DNA of 64,000 nt from UBA10364 sp905182675 (GCA_963933975.1 CAWVWE010000005.1:1-64000); one strand, 5' to 3'. Counted from the first letter of the stretch, positions 51,516-60,758 are shown. Notes: generated from the sequence alone by a model not told the origin. Numbers and translations: made by a program.

Positions 51516-52130
51516 ATGGCCAAAAGCGGCGGTTTTTTCTCCAAACTCACTTCTACTTTTAGAAAAGAGGCTCTATCCTCCAAATCCGAAAAGGGAAAAT
51601 TTGCACCGTTGGATCAAATTCCGTTGGATGAAAAATTTGTCTCCCAGTTCACCGAAGGAGGTGGTGATTTCGTCTACTGCGCGAACAAAATAGATGCAGT
51701 CACCTCTCTATCCCATTATTGCTCAGAACAAGGCTGGAAAGGTGTTTTTATTTCATCACCGGAACTAGCAGAATGGGAGAACAAAATCACCATTAAAACT
51801 ACTTTCCAGAACGATGGACAGTTCCCTGTCGTACTCAGTGCTTGTGAAGCCTTAATTGCGTTCAACGGAGGTATTATGGTTCATGGACATCATACGGGAG
51901 GGCGAAAATTAGCAGATCTTCCTAAAAACCACATACTTATAGCCTTCACGTCGCAAATGGTTGCTAATCTTAGAGACGGCATGACCGCTATTAATCAAAA
52001 ATATAGAGAAAACAGGCCTGGAAACATAGCTGTCATTCGTGCACCTCATGACCAGAATGTAGAATTAGCAGCAGCAGACCCCAACAAGGATAGAACGGTG
52101 TTCCTGATTCTCATTGAAGACGAAGCATAG
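51516..52130 (+). CDS. LUD-domain protein (LutC/YkgG-like)
   Basis: A 204-residue protein with a basic N-terminus (about 1-45) and a LUD domain. It has VYCANKIDAVTSLSHYCSEQ, then VVLSACEALIAFNGGIMVHG and the signature region GRKLADLPKNHILIAF. LutC of Bacillus takes part in lactate oxidation, but the LutA and LutB partners with iron-sulfur clusters are not here. The gene is the first of an operon with cdsA and psd, next to ftsH. I recall this neighbourhood in other Bacteroidota, so a role in envelope or lipid metabolism is possible, by inference only. Confidence 0.8.
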   Translation: MAKSGGFFSKLTSTFRKEALSSKSEKGKFAPLDQIPLDEKFVSQFTEGGGDFVYCANKIDAVTSLSHYCSEQGWKGVFISSPELAEWENKITIKTTFQNDGQFPVVLSACEALIAFNGGIMVHGHHTGGRKLADLPKNHILIAFTSQMVANLRDGMTAINQKYRENRPGNIAVIRAPHDQNVELAAADPNKDRTVFLILIEDEA

Positions 52131-52131
52131 C

Positions 52132-52896
52132 ATGGGAAAAAGAGCACTATTTGGCGGATTATACGCTACTACATTGATTGGTATTTTCGGATTTACATCT
52201 TTTGGTCCATACCTACTAGCTGTATTTGCCTTTCTCCTCATGAATGAAGTTTCTCGTCTGTTAAAGATGGAGCGTAAATTTCCATTACTGATATTCACGT
52301 TCCTAGTTCTGTTCGCCGGTGCAATGTTTGACTGGGGCGATAATAACAATATCGTGACGTCAACGGTAATGCTAAGTACTTTGCTCGTTCTTACTCTTCT
52401 CAGAGCTAAGCAGCCTGCCCTTGAAATGAGAAAGAGCTTTTTTGGACTGATATACGTCTATGTACCTATGATTTATGTCATCCAGACCTCTGTTGAATCC
52501 CCCAAACTCATTCTTTTCATTTTTATTATGATCTGGTCTTCAGATACTTTCGCTTATTTAGTAGGCCGAGGTTTTGGAAAACATCCTTTCGCACCTAAGC
52601 TCTCTCCTAAAAAAACTACGGAAGGTTTTGTAGGAGGAATACTAGGAACGCTAGTTGTGGGTACCGTTACTAATCATTTCTGGGGCTTAACATCTATGCC
52701 TATAGCGCTCTTTCTTGCTGTGACAGTGAGTTTAATCGCGCCTTTTGGTGATCTGGTAGCATCTGCACTTAAAAGAGAGGCTGATGTTAAAGATTCGGGT
52801 GTATTTTTACCTGGACATGGAGGCGCGTTAGATAGACTGGACAGTTTTATAACTGCGGCACCAATTTCAATACTTATATACCAACATTTGATATGA
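52132..52896 (+). CDS. cdsA: Phosphatidate cytidylyltransferase
   Basis: CdsA makes CDP-diacylglycerol from phosphatidic acid and CTP in the inner membrane. The start MGKRALFGGLYATTLIG lies one base after the LUD stop and gives 254 residues with about seven membrane helices. The C-terminal signature includes SPKKTTEGFVGGILGT and the metal-binding PFGDLVASALKREADVKDSG followed by PGHGGALDRLDS. It overlaps psd by 4 bases. Confidence 0.95.
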   Translation: MGKRALFGGLYATTLIGIFGFTSFGPYLLAVFAFLLMNEVSRLLKMERKFPLLIFTFLVLFAGAMFDWGDNNNIVTSTVMLSTLLVLTLLRAKQPALEMRKSFFGLIYVYVPMIYVIQTSVESPKLILFIFIMIWSSDTFAYLVGRGFGKHPFAPKLSPKKTTEGFVGGILGTLVVGTVTNHFWGLTSMPIALFLAVTVSLIAPFGDLVASALKREADVKDSGVFLPGHGGALDRLDSFITAAPISILIYQHLI

Positions 52897-53549
52897 CCAT
52901 TCATAAAGAAGGAAAGGGAACGTTAGGCTTATCATTCATTGTTTTAGTGGCGGTGAATGCTCTTGTACAATGGCTAACTACATTACAATGGCTTGAAGCA
53001 GCCGTTCTAATAACAAGCATAGTTCTTTATGCTATCGTACTTCAGTTTTTCCGCAATCCTACGCGTACCATACTGGTTAATCCAGAAGCGTTCCTATGTC
53101 CTGCAGATGGTAAAATAGTGACTATAGAAGAGGTTTACGAAGAGGAATTTTTAAAAGAGAAATGTATTCAACTGTCAATTTTCATGTCGCCATTTAACGT
53201 ACATGTAAATAGATTTCCCTTAGGTGGAAAAATACTACACGCTGTTCATCACCACGGAAAATTTCTTGTTGCTTGGCATCCGAAGAGTTCTTCTCTTAAC
53301 GAGAGAACTACTGTAGCGATCGAGAATACTGTTTGGGGAAAGGTCGTGTTTCGTCAAATTGCTGGTGCTGTCGCTCGAAGAATAGTGATGTACACGAAAC
53401 AGGGAGACTTAGTGAAGCAAGGCTCAGAATTTGGATTCATCAAGTTTGGCTCTAGGGTTGACGTCTTTTTACCTTTGGATTGTAAGATACAAGTCAAGGA
53501 AGGGGATATCGTTAAAGGCGCTACTACTGTACTTGCGAATAGATCTTAA
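52893..53549 (+). CDS. psd: Phosphatidylserine decarboxylase, short form
   Basis: Psd makes phosphatidylethanolamine, the main Bacteroidota phospholipid, from phosphatidylserine. The 218 residues start with two membrane helices (about 12-50). Then come FFRNPTRTI, the active region IFMSPFNVHVNRFP and the self-cleavage site Gly186-Ser187 in FIKFGSRVDVFLP, where Ser187 becomes the pyruvoyl group. The length fits the short (PsdA-like) class. It is coupled to cdsA by ATGA overlap. The pss gene is not adjacent. Confidence 0.93.
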   Translation: MTIHKEGKGTLGLSFIVLVAVNALVQWLTTLQWLEAAVLITSIVLYAIVLQFFRNPTRTILVNPEAFLCPADGKIVTIEEVYEEEFLKEKCIQLSIFMSPFNVHVNRFPLGGKILHAVHHHGKFLVAWHPKSSSLNERTTVAIENTVWGKVVFRQIAGAVARRIVMYTKQGDLVKQGSEFGFIKFGSRVDVFLPLDCKIQVKEGDIVKGATTVLANRS

Positions 53550-53567
53550 TAAAACTGCCAATAGGCC

Positions 53568-54266
53568 CTAACGTTGACGCTCAGAAGCCTCTTTGATCCA
53601 TTCTAAGACGATGTCGAACTGCGCTGTTCTGGATATTGCGCTGTTGTCTAATATCTTAGCATCATTAGCCGCGACGAGCGGAGAGTCTGAACGCTCCATA
53701 TCTGCTTTATCTCTAGATTTTAAATTCTGAAGAACTTCCAACACAGAATGTTCTTGACCGCTGCTGTCTAATTCCGATTTACGTCTTTGCGCACGAATCA
53801 TATCTGAGGCAGTCATAAATATTTTTAACTCAGCATCTGGAAAAACCACTGTTCCAATGTCCCTGCCATCCATAACAACGCCTCCTTTTTCACCCATGGC
53901 CTGTTGCAGAGCCACTAGCCTCCTCCGCACAGGCACAAGCTTCGCTACATGCGAAACGACATTACTAACTTCCATGGTGCGAATTTGCTCTTCAATACAT
54001 TCTCCATTGAGATAGGTATTATTTTTACCTCTTTCATCTATTTCGAAAGTGATATTTAAACCTTGGATAGCTCTAATTATGGCATCATCCTGGCAGCCGT
54101 GCTCTTTGCTTACCCATCCTTCTCGAAGGGCATAGAGGGCAACCGCACGGTACATCGCACCTGAATCCACATAGACATACGACAACTCCATTGCTAATTG
54201 CTTGGCAAGGGTACTCTTACCTGTGGAACTGTGTCCGTCTATGGCAATAGTCAAGGGTTTGTGCAT
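53568..54266 (-). CDS. cmk: Cytidylate kinase
   Basis: Cmk phosphorylates CMP and dCMP with ATP. The 232 residues have the P-loop IDGHSSTGKSTLAKQLA (near residue 10), the Bacteroidota variant. They also include YVDSGAMYRAVALYALREG, VMDGRDIGTVVFPDAELKIF and the lid region RAQRRKSELD. It lies 14 bases after porQ in the lon-porQ-cmk unit and converges on psd. Confidence 0.95.
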   Translation of the reverse strand: MHKPLTIAIDGHSSTGKSTLAKQLAMELSYVYVDSGAMYRAVALYALREGWVSKEHGCQDDAIIRAIQGLNITFEIDERGKNNTYLNGECIEEQIRTMEVSNVVSHVAKLVPVRRRLVALQQAMGEKGGVVMDGRDIGTVVFPDAELKIFMTASDMIRAQRRKSELDSSGQEHSVLEVLQNLKSRDKADMERSDSPLVAANDAKILDNSAISRTAQFDIVLEWIKEASERQR

Positions 54267-54280
54267 GGTTGTTGTAGTAC

Positions 54281-55282
54281 TTAGATATTGAAACTTAAAG
54301 ATAGGGTATTCATTCGTCCGGCTAGGCTCCGAAGCTCATTTGCATAATGGAGCTGAAAGGAATTAAAATACAAACCTGCTCCCAACGAGAACCCACCAGA
54401 AGTTCTTCGGGTTGGTAAAGACATTTCGAATTGACGACGGAAATTATACCCCACCATCAAGTGTAATCTTTGCGTAGGTAAAAACTCTATCGAGCCAGAA
54501 AGGTGACGCAATCCCAGATTGAGCATCGAAAAAGTCTCTTGGGTTTGCTCACCAGTTACAGGATCTACATTTACTAAGTTGGGATCTTGATAACCTAAGT
54601 TCCAACGAGACAATTGATCAATCACAAACGTCCAACGAAACGGCGCATACTCTAGTTTATCACCAAAAGCAAATAACAAATTCGTGGGTAGAGATTCCCG
54701 TTGATTTCCAAAAGTAGTAAGCTGCATACCCACATTCTTAACTATCAAAGCTACATCAGGCCCCGCAGCAACGCTATACATGGCTACCCAGTCTGAGGCT
54801 ACGGCCCAACTCTGGTAACTTTCGTAAGTACCATTAATTAACTTACCAGAAACCGCAAACGAAATATTTTTGAACGACCCTAGTTGACTTCCTACATTAA
54901 TGGCTAAATCGCCGGCGCTGAACTCTCCTAAAACAGTTCCCCAAGAATCAGTAGCTGTAAATTCTCCGTATTGCACACTTTGAACGGATGCAATCAGAGG
55001 TTTCCCCATAATCTTGAAACCATAGCTGCCTTGTAATAGCTGTACGCCATCTCCTAAGCTACCAATACTGATTTCTAATTGATGTATGGAGCTGTCCGAG
55101 AGCAGTAAAGGGTTCTGCACTGCATATGCACCTGTTGGACCAGGATGAATATAACTCGTGTTCCCCAATGCAGATGATCCGGCAAATATGCTTCGATCTA
55201 GAAAAGTAAATACACCACCAGCGCCACTTTGAGCAATAGCGCTAAAGGAACATAACAATGATATGGTTAGTATTCTAATCAA
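54281..55282 (-). CDS. porQ: Type IX secretion system protein PorQ
   Basis: PorQ is an outer-membrane beta-barrel protein that belongs with the PorU-PorV-PorZ attachment complex of the type IX system. The 333 residues have a signal peptide (cleaved near AIAQSG). They also show GGVFTFLDRSIFAGSSALGN, SDSSIHQLEISIGSLGDGVQ and a C-terminus rich in alternating strands ending LSLSFNI, as expected of a barrel. It overlaps lon by 4 bases, an unusual but coherent operon (quality control, secretion, cmk). Confidence 0.88.
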   Translation of the reverse strand: MIRILTISLLCSFSAIAQSGAGGVFTFLDRSIFAGSSALGNTSYIHPGPTGAYAVQNPLLLSDSSIHQLEISIGSLGDGVQLLQGSYGFKIMGKPLIASVQSVQYGEFTATDSWGTVLGEFSAGDLAINVGSQLGSFKNISFAVSGKLINGTYESYQSWAVASDWVAMYSVAAGPDVALIVKNVGMQLTTFGNQRESLPTNLLFAFGDKLEYAPFRWTFVIDQLSRWNLGYQDPNLVNVDPVTGEQTQETFSMLNLGLRHLSGSIEFLPTQRLHLMVGYNFRRQFEMSLPTRRTSGGFSLGAGLYFNSFQLHYANELRSLAGRMNTLSLSFNI

Positions 55283-57744
55283 CCCTTCTTTAAAGCCGGT
55301 TCTAAAACTTTAGCACCTTTTACTTTTTTATCTAATATAGCCAATTCCAATACCTCTTGCATTTCAGAAACATAATGAAAAGTCATACCCTTAATGTAGT
55401 GGTCTTCTATCTCTTCAATATCCCTTCTGTTCTTGTCACAAAGGATGATCGTATTAATTTTTGCACGCTTAGCTGCCAATATTTTTTCCTTAATACCTCC
55501 AACCGGAAGTACTTTTCCTCGGAGTGTAATCTCTCCAGTCATTGCTAGTTTTGGAGCTACTAGTTGCTGTTTAAACAAGGAGGTAAGCGCGGTAAGTAAG
55601 GTGACTCCTGCACTGGGGCCATCTTTAGGAATTGCCCCTTGTGGAACGTGAATATTGATATCATAGGCACTAAAAAGGCCCGCATCGATACCTACTTGAT
55701 CTGAATTTGCCTTGAGATAAGCCATCGCTATAGTGGCGCTTTCTTTCATGACTTCACCTAAGTTTCCAGTAATAATAACCTTTCCAGTTCCCTTGTGCAG
55801 GGAACTCTCAATGAAGAGGATGTCCCCACCAACAGGAGTCCAGGCTAAACCTGTAACCACCCCGGCATGGTCATTTCCCTCGTATACATCGCGTTCTCGG
55901 GAAGGGCCTAAAATAGTCTCTAAATCACTCTTTCCGATTTTAGCTTTTGCGACATCACCCATGGCGATGTCCTTGGCTGTACTGCGAATAAGCTTGGCTA
56001 CTTTTTTATCTAAATTTCTTACTCCGCTTTCACGAGTATATCCTTCTACAACAGACTTTAGCTCGGGTTTACCAATTGAAAATTGATCCTTAGTGATCCC
56101 ATGATTACCCAATTGTTTTGGCACCAAATGGCGCTTCGCAATCTCCACTTTCTCATCGGTAGTATAACCGGTCACATCGATGATTTCCATTCTATCTAGC
56201 AAGGCAGGCTGTATGGCACCTAGATTATTTGCTGTTGCAATAAAAAAGACCTTACTTAAATCATAACCCATTTCAAGGTAGTTGTCATAAAAGCTGTCGT
56301 TCTGCTCTGGGTCTAAAACCTCTAGCATACTAGACGAAGGATCTCCTCCGTTACCGTAACTCAATTTATCTATTTCATCAAGAATAAATACTGGATCATT
56401 TGAGCCAGCCTTCTTCATGTTTTGGAGAATACGACCTGGCATAGCTCCAATATATGTCTTACGATGTCCTCTGATTTCTGCTTCATCGCGGAGACCGCCT
56501 AAAGACATTCGGACATAGGGTCGGTCCAATGCTTCAGCAATACTTTTCCCTAGTGATGTCTTTCCTACACCTGGAGGGCCAGCTAAACATAAGATTGGGC
56601 TCTTCATGTCTCCTTTGAGCTTGAGCACAGCGAGGTGCTCTAGAATACGTTCTTTTACTTTCTCCAATCCGTAATGATCCTTATGAAGAATGTTCTCTGC
56701 TTTTTTCAAGTTTATATCTACCCTGCCCTTAGACTCAAAAGGAAGTTCTAAAAGGAATTCTAGATAATTTCTTTGAATAGCAAATTCAGGCATCTGCGGA
56801 TTCAGGCGTTGAAGCTTTTTTAACTCCTTTTCAAAATGATCGGATGCTTTTTTACTCCACTTTTTAGCCGTTGATTTCTGACGCATTTCCTGAATCTCAG
56901 TCTCACTACTATTCCCTCCCAATTCTTCTTGGATGGTTTTCATTTGCTGGTGCAAGAAATATTCGCGTTGTTGTTGGTCAAACTCGTGCTTTACTTTATC
57001 GTGAATCTCATTTTTCACCTCAAGCATTCTTAATTCGCGATTGAGTCCTTCCAATACTTTCGTTGCCCGCTCTTTCAGACTATCTAATTCCAAAACTTCC
57101 TGCTTCTTATTCAAGGTCATACTGCTATTAGACGCAATGAAATTTAGCAAAAATGTGTTCGATTTTATATTATCCAAAGCGGCTTGGGCTTCGGAAGGAA
57201 TATTTGGGCTTTCTTGTATTAATCGACCAGCAACTTCTTTGATACTGTCCATAAGCACATTGAATTCAATGTCCTCTTCTCCCGGTACAAATTCAGGTAA
57301 AAACTCAACTTTGGCCATATTAAAAGGCTCGTTTTGTGTCCATTCCAGTATTCGGAAGCGTTTTTTTCCTTGAATAATGATGGTTGTATTTCCATCAGGC
57401 ATTTTAAAACTCTTTACAATCTGTGCAAGGGTTCCCGTTGGGAAAACATCTCCAGCACCTGGTTCTTCTGTTTCTCCATCTTTCTGCGCGATCATACCCA
57501 CAAACTTGGGCTCATCTGTAATGCTGCGGATAAGACGTAGACTTTTATCTCTACCAGCAGTTATTGGAGCTACGACTCCAGGGAAAATGACGGTGTTTCT
57601 CAGAGGGAGTATTGGCAGAAGCTCCGGTAGCTGTTCATTATTAATTTCTACCTCATCATCAGAAATCATCAAAGGGATGAATTCTGTATTCTCATTTATA
57701 ATATCGTTAAGTGACAAACTGTCCATAATACGTGTTGTTGACAT
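55279..57744 (-). CDS. lon: ATP-dependent protease Lon
   Basis: Lon degrades misfolded and regulatory proteins in the cytoplasm. The 821 residues have the N-terminal LON domain (about 43-245, LPILPLRNTVIFPGVVAPIT), a coiled-coil region (about 250-330), the AAA+ domain with Walker A GPPGVGKT at 389-396 and the protease domain with Ser711 in GPSAG and Lys754. It is the first gene of lon-porQ-cmk. Upstream lies a 5-1-5 inverted repeat, and the preceding transcript ends at a terminator, so it needs its own promoter. Confidence 0.97.
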   Translation of the reverse strand: MSTTRIMDSLSLNDIINENTEFIPLMISDDEVEINNEQLPELLPILPLRNTVIFPGVVAPITAGRDKSLRLIRSITDEPKFVGMIAQKDGETEEPGAGDVFPTGTLAQIVKSFKMPDGNTTIIIQGKKRFRILEWTQNEPFNMAKVEFLPEFVPGEEDIEFNVLMDSIKEVAGRLIQESPNIPSEAQAALDNIKSNTFLLNFIASNSSMTLNKKQEVLELDSLKERATKVLEGLNRELRMLEVKNEIHDKVKHEFDQQQREYFLHQQMKTIQEELGGNSSETEIQEMRQKSTAKKWSKKASDHFEKELKKLQRLNPQMPEFAIQRNYLEFLLELPFESKGRVDINLKKAENILHKDHYGLEKVKERILEHLAVLKLKGDMKSPILCLAGPPGVGKTSLGKSIAEALDRPYVRMSLGGLRDEAEIRGHRKTYIGAMPGRILQNMKKAGSNDPVFILDEIDKLSYGNGGDPSSSMLEVLDPEQNDSFYDNYLEMGYDLSKVFFIATANNLGAIQPALLDRMEIIDVTGYTTDEKVEIAKRHLVPKQLGNHGITKDQFSIGKPELKSVVEGYTRESGVRNLDKKVAKLIRSTAKDIAMGDVAKAKIGKSDLETILGPSRERDVYEGNDHAGVVTGLAWTPVGGDILFIESSLHKGTGKVIITGNLGEVMKESATIAMAYLKANSDQVGIDAGLFSAYDINIHVPQGAIPKDGPSAGVTLLTALTSLFKQQLVAPKLAMTGEITLRGKVLPVGGIKEKILAAKRAKINTIILCDKNRRDIEEIEDHYIKGMTFHYVSEMQEVLELAILDKKVKGAKVLEPALKKG

Positions 57745-57762
57745 GGTGATAGGCTCATTTTA

Positions 57763-57775
57763 CGACACGGTGTCA
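57763..57775. promoter_or_regulatory. Inverted repeat upstream of lon, like the one before grpE
   Basis: On the minus strand the sequence is TGACACCGTGTCG, 18 bases before the lon ATG. It shares nine of ten arm positions with TGACAGCTTGTCA in front of grpE. TATTTATG just upstream differs from TAnnTTTG at one position, so the repeat would overlap the transcription start. A common heat-shock regulator is inference. Confidence 0.4.
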
Positions 57776-57784
57776 TAAATAGCT

Positions 57785-57814
57785 AAAAAAAGGCCTCTCC
57801 GTAAGAGGGCCTTT
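57785..57814 (-). terminator. Rho-independent terminator after the outer-membrane barrel gene
   Basis: On the minus strand, AAAGGCCCTCT and AGAGGCCTTT form a stem with one bulged C, a 5-base loop and a run of seven T. It ends the yaaA-barrel transcript before lon. Confidence 0.87.
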
Positions 57815-57843
57815 AGTAAAGTTCAAAGGTTGTGCCGAACTTT

Positions 57844-58551
57844 TTACTGGTCGAAGAAGCCAAGACTCATTCCAAACTTGAACGTAACAGATCCGTCCAA
57901 AGTATTTAGAACCTCTGTACTACTTGATACAAAATCTTCGGCATAATTGAATCCTTCAATATTTGAAACGCCAAAACCATTGTAATATATACCCAGGTTG
58001 TAAAACGTTTTCAATGACCTACGAATTCTCCATCCAAAGCCAAGCGCATAGGTAAAGGTTTGTCCTGTACCAGGATATAACTCTATCTCATCTGGATATT
58101 GAGCATTTGTATTTAGATGAGGTTGGTAAGTGAGTGCACCTACTCCGATATGAATAAAGGGAGTATGTGTATTGCGTAAATTATACTTCCCAAATGGAAT
58201 AAAATGAATATTAGTAAACACATTTAGGTTCAATAAATCTGTATCTACTTGATAGTCTCGATCCACGTTGCCATGTAAGTTGTCATGACTGTATATGCTT
58301 CCATAATTCACATCAGCGCCCACACTAAGTATGCTGCTGAAATTGTACTTCAATTGTGTACCCATTCCGAACCTTGCTTCCTGAGTTAAAGCACCTAAAC
58401 TATTGTTATTGACATCACCGAGATAATTCTGCGTCATACCATAGGCACCAAGCTCTAAAAACGATGTTGAGCGCTGGGCATTAGCTGAATAGCTGAGGAA
58501 AAGTATCGCCATTCCTAGCAGGAAATTGTTTCTGGTGTTCTTATTTTTCAT
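57844..58551 (-). CDS. Outer-membrane beta-barrel protein, DUF6089/PorG-like
   Basis: A 235-residue exported protein with a signal peptide (YSANAQ). It has a strand-rich body with FLELGAYGMTQNYLGDVNNN, LKYNFSSILSVGADVNYGSI and FIHIGVGALTYQPHLN, ending in Phe/Gly-rich strands. It fits the DUF6089 family, which includes PorG of the type IX system, but I cannot separate PorG from its paralogues by eye. It overlaps yaaA by 4 bases and ends at a terminator. Confidence 0.75.
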   Translation of the reverse strand: MKNKNTRNNFLLGMAILFLSYSANAQRSTSFLELGAYGMTQNYLGDVNNNSLGALTQEARFGMGTQLKYNFSSILSVGADVNYGSIYSHDNLHGNVDRDYQVDTDLLNLNVFTNIHFIPFGKYNLRNTHTPFIHIGVGALTYQPHLNTNAQYPDEIELYPGTGQTFTYALGFGWRIRRSLKTFYNLGIYYNGFGVSNIEGFNYAEDFVSSSTEVLNTLDGSVTFKFGMSLGFFDQ

Positions 58552-59312
58552 TCTCTTAAAAATATCATTTTATCCTCTTCTTGACTGAAAAGGCTATAAC
58601 CGTCTTCTTTAAACGAAGCTAAGCCAAAAATAGTTTGGATGTCTTTTTGAAATATCCATCTTGCCATTGCGCCCCTTGCTTGTTTTGAAAATACAGATAT
58701 CGATTTAGCGACACCGTTACTCATTTGCTTAAAGTCCACATGAATTACGGGCTTAGTTACTTTTTTCCAATCAACAGCTTTGCTGTATTCCCCACTACAA
58801 CAATTCACAATAAAAGGTGTAGGATGCTCATTGATCCAAGAGGTTATAATTGGCTTCCACAGCGCATATAGATTAGCATGCTCCCCCACTGAAAGTTTAC
58901 TTTGCATTTCTAATCTGTAGGGAAGTATTGCCATATCCGCAGTCACCGCCCCATACAAGCCACTAAGGACCGCTAAGGACTGCTGCGCACGAAACAGCGC
59001 ATTCTCGCTTAGGCTATTTATATCTAGCCGTTTAAAAGCCTCGCCTTGATAAGCCGTTAGTCCGCTAATACCGTTTTCAGGAAGTACGAATTCCTCGGGC
59101 TTGGGCTCCCACGAAAGCTTAACCCGGGGAAGCATTGCATCACTTACCTTTAATAAAGCTTGAATATTTTCGCTCGAAAGTTTCTGGACCGCCTCTACAA
59201 CCGCTTTTGTAGACTGATTAAAATGAGCCGACACAGGGTTTATTTGACCTGTGTACTGACCAACACTAGCCATTGCTTTTGATGGAGACAATAATACTAA
59301 TGGGTTTTTCAT
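58548..59312 (-). CDS. yaaA: Peroxide stress protein YaaA
   Basis: YaaA (DUF328/UPF0246) lowers free iron and protects DNA during peroxide stress in E. coli. The 254 residues start MKNPLVLLSPSKAMAS. They contain LSGLYGAVTADMAILPYRLE, the INCC-like NCCSGEYSKAVDW and the C-terminal KQARGAMARWIFQK. It is the first gene of a two-gene unit with the barrel protein. A -7 element ends 5 bases before the ATG. Confidence 0.93.
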   Translation of the reverse strand: MKNPLVLLSPSKAMASVGQYTGQINPVSAHFNQSTKAVVEAVQKLSSENIQALLKVSDAMLPRVKLSWEPKPEEFVLPENGISGLTAYQGEAFKRLDINSLSENALFRAQQSLAVLSGLYGAVTADMAILPYRLEMQSKLSVGEHANLYALWKPIITSWINEHPTPFIVNCCSGEYSKAVDWKKVTKPVIHVDFKQMSNGVAKSISVFSKQARGAMARWIFQKDIQTIFGLASFKEDGYSLFSQEEDKMIFLRE

Positions 59313-59317
59313 GCAGC

Positions 59318-59325
59318 CAAAAATA
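59318..59325 (-). promoter_or_regulatory. -7 element directly before yaaA
   Basis: The minus strand reads TATTTTTG, an exact match to TAnnTTTG, 5 bases before the ATG. As at pyrE this predicts a leaderless or nearly leaderless mRNA. No TTG stands at the usual distance. Confidence 0.45.
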
Positions 59326-59378
59326 CTAATAGTCTTAACTTTATCGCTAAAGGCATAGCTTTTGTTCTGTCAATTCAA

Positions 59379-60758
59379 ATGAACTTTATGAACATACGAT
59401 TTCTCTTCCTTCTCGGTAGCCTCATACTCACCTCATGCCATGGTGCGAAATACCATTATAAGCAGGGAAACAAATTTGCCCAAGCTCATATGTTGAAGCC
59501 TGCTGTAACCGAATACAAAAAGGCATTAGACAAAAAACCTAAAAAAGTCAAATTTCTGATTGCTATGGAGCATCAGGGTAGCGCTTTGCTAGAAGAATTA
59601 TATACCAACTATCGCTTTGCCGATGGTAATGACTCTTTATCTGTTTACCGGTTTCTAGAGGCGGACAAATGGACCACCTACCTGAAGAAGTATATTTCCG
59701 TTGATCGCTATGAGGGGTTTTATGAGCTTGACTATCAGCAACAGCTATCAAACTATACAAACACCGTTTATAACCGGTCGAAACTCTTGGTCAGGAGTCG
59801 TTCTTTTGATAAAGCCCAATTAAGGCTTAGTGAACTAGAGATATTAAGACCTGGCTTTCGGGATGTTACTGAACTTCTCACTTTTAGTGAGGTTGAGCCT
59901 ATTTACACGAAAGCCTTAACGCTTTTTGAACAAGGATCATATAGAGCAGCATTCGCTGTTCTAAAACCTATAGTGCTCAAGTATCCAAAACAAGAGGAGT
60001 TACAAACCTTAAAAGACGAAGCCCTTTCCAGAGGGATTTATAGATTAGGTATCATCTCCGATCCACAAATTACGGGTAAAGCAGCAGCTGTTTCAGCCGC
60101 GTTGCAGTCACGCTTAATCAGTGCGCTGTACGCTAACAAGGATCCGTTCATTGAGCTATTAGACCGTACAAATTTTGATTTGTTACAAGATGAGCAACAA
60201 GCAATCATTAACGGCGGGACTTCTGAGGAAGCAGTAACTCAGGAGTTGCTATCTGCGCACGCTTACTTAAAAGTAGTCGTAACCAGTGTAGATGAGGAGG
60301 AAGGATCGCTTATCTCTCAGAGTAAGACGGGGTATGAGCGTTACTTCGTAGACAAAAAAGACGATGAGGGGAAAACTATAAAGGAGGCTAAATACACTAA
60401 GGTTCGCTACCAAGAATTCACGAAGGAAAACAAGGTACATTATACAGCCCAGCTGACGTTAACAGATAGAGCGACTTCAAAAATCATTGCTGTGGAAAGT
60501 TACGAGTATGCTAACTCTGATAAAGCTCATTACATTGAATACAGTGGGGATAATTTGTTCCCCGGCTATTGGAAATATCAGAACAAAGCCCACCACAGCG
60601 ACCGGCCAGAAATAAACGAGTCAAAGCGTCGTCAGTTAGCGAGACTTAAAAAAGCGAGCAGGTCCGTGAAGAGTCCTGTTACTATGAGAAAAGATGCCGT
60701 CGTATCGTTTGCCTCAAGAAGTGCTTCCGCGGTGAAGCGTTTAAAGCTTGAACCATGA
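59379..60758 (+). CDS. CsgG-like lipoprotein with N-terminal helical repeats
   Basis: The 459 residues start with a lipoprotein signal (LILTSC, Cys20; an ATG three codons in is the alternative start). Residues about 25-215 are helical, with TPR-like pieces (AQAHMLKPAVTEYKKALDKK; ALTLFEQGSYRAAFAVLKPI). Residues about 225-390 resemble CsgG/LpoB-type domains: RLGIISD, then IELLDRTNFDLLQDEQQA, the place of the E-R-L-x-EQ motif, then strands with a long charged loop. The tail is very basic (KKASRSVKSP). CsgG-type proteins form secretion pores or activate cell-wall enzymes; which applies here is open. It overlaps the LPP20-like gene by 4 bases. Confidence 0.72.
   Translation: MNFMNIRFLFLLGSLILTSCHGAKYHYKQGNKFAQAHMLKPAVTEYKKALDKKPKKVKFLIAMEHQGSALLEELYTNYRFADGNDSLSVYRFLEADKWTTYLKKYISVDRYEGFYELDYQQQLSNYTNTVYNRSKLLVRSRSFDKAQLRLSELEILRPGFRDVTELLTFSEVEPIYTKALTLFEQGSYRAAFAVLKPIVLKYPKQEELQTLKDEALSRGIYRLGIISDPQITGKAAAVSAALQSRLISALYANKDPFIELLDRTNFDLLQDEQQAIINGGTSEEAVTQELLSAHAYLKVVVTSVDEEEGSLISQSKTGYERYFVDKKDDEGKTIKEAKYTKVRYQEFTKENKVHYTAQLTLTDRATSKIIAVESYEYANSDKAHYIEYSGDNLFPGYWKYQNKAHHSDRPEINESKRRQLARLKKASRSVKSPVTMRKDAVVSFASRSASAVKRLKLEP

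Noticed and set aside
57377..57778. 133-codon plus-strand frame opposite the start of lon
   Set aside because: Shadow of lon; it also runs across the lon promoter region without features of its own.
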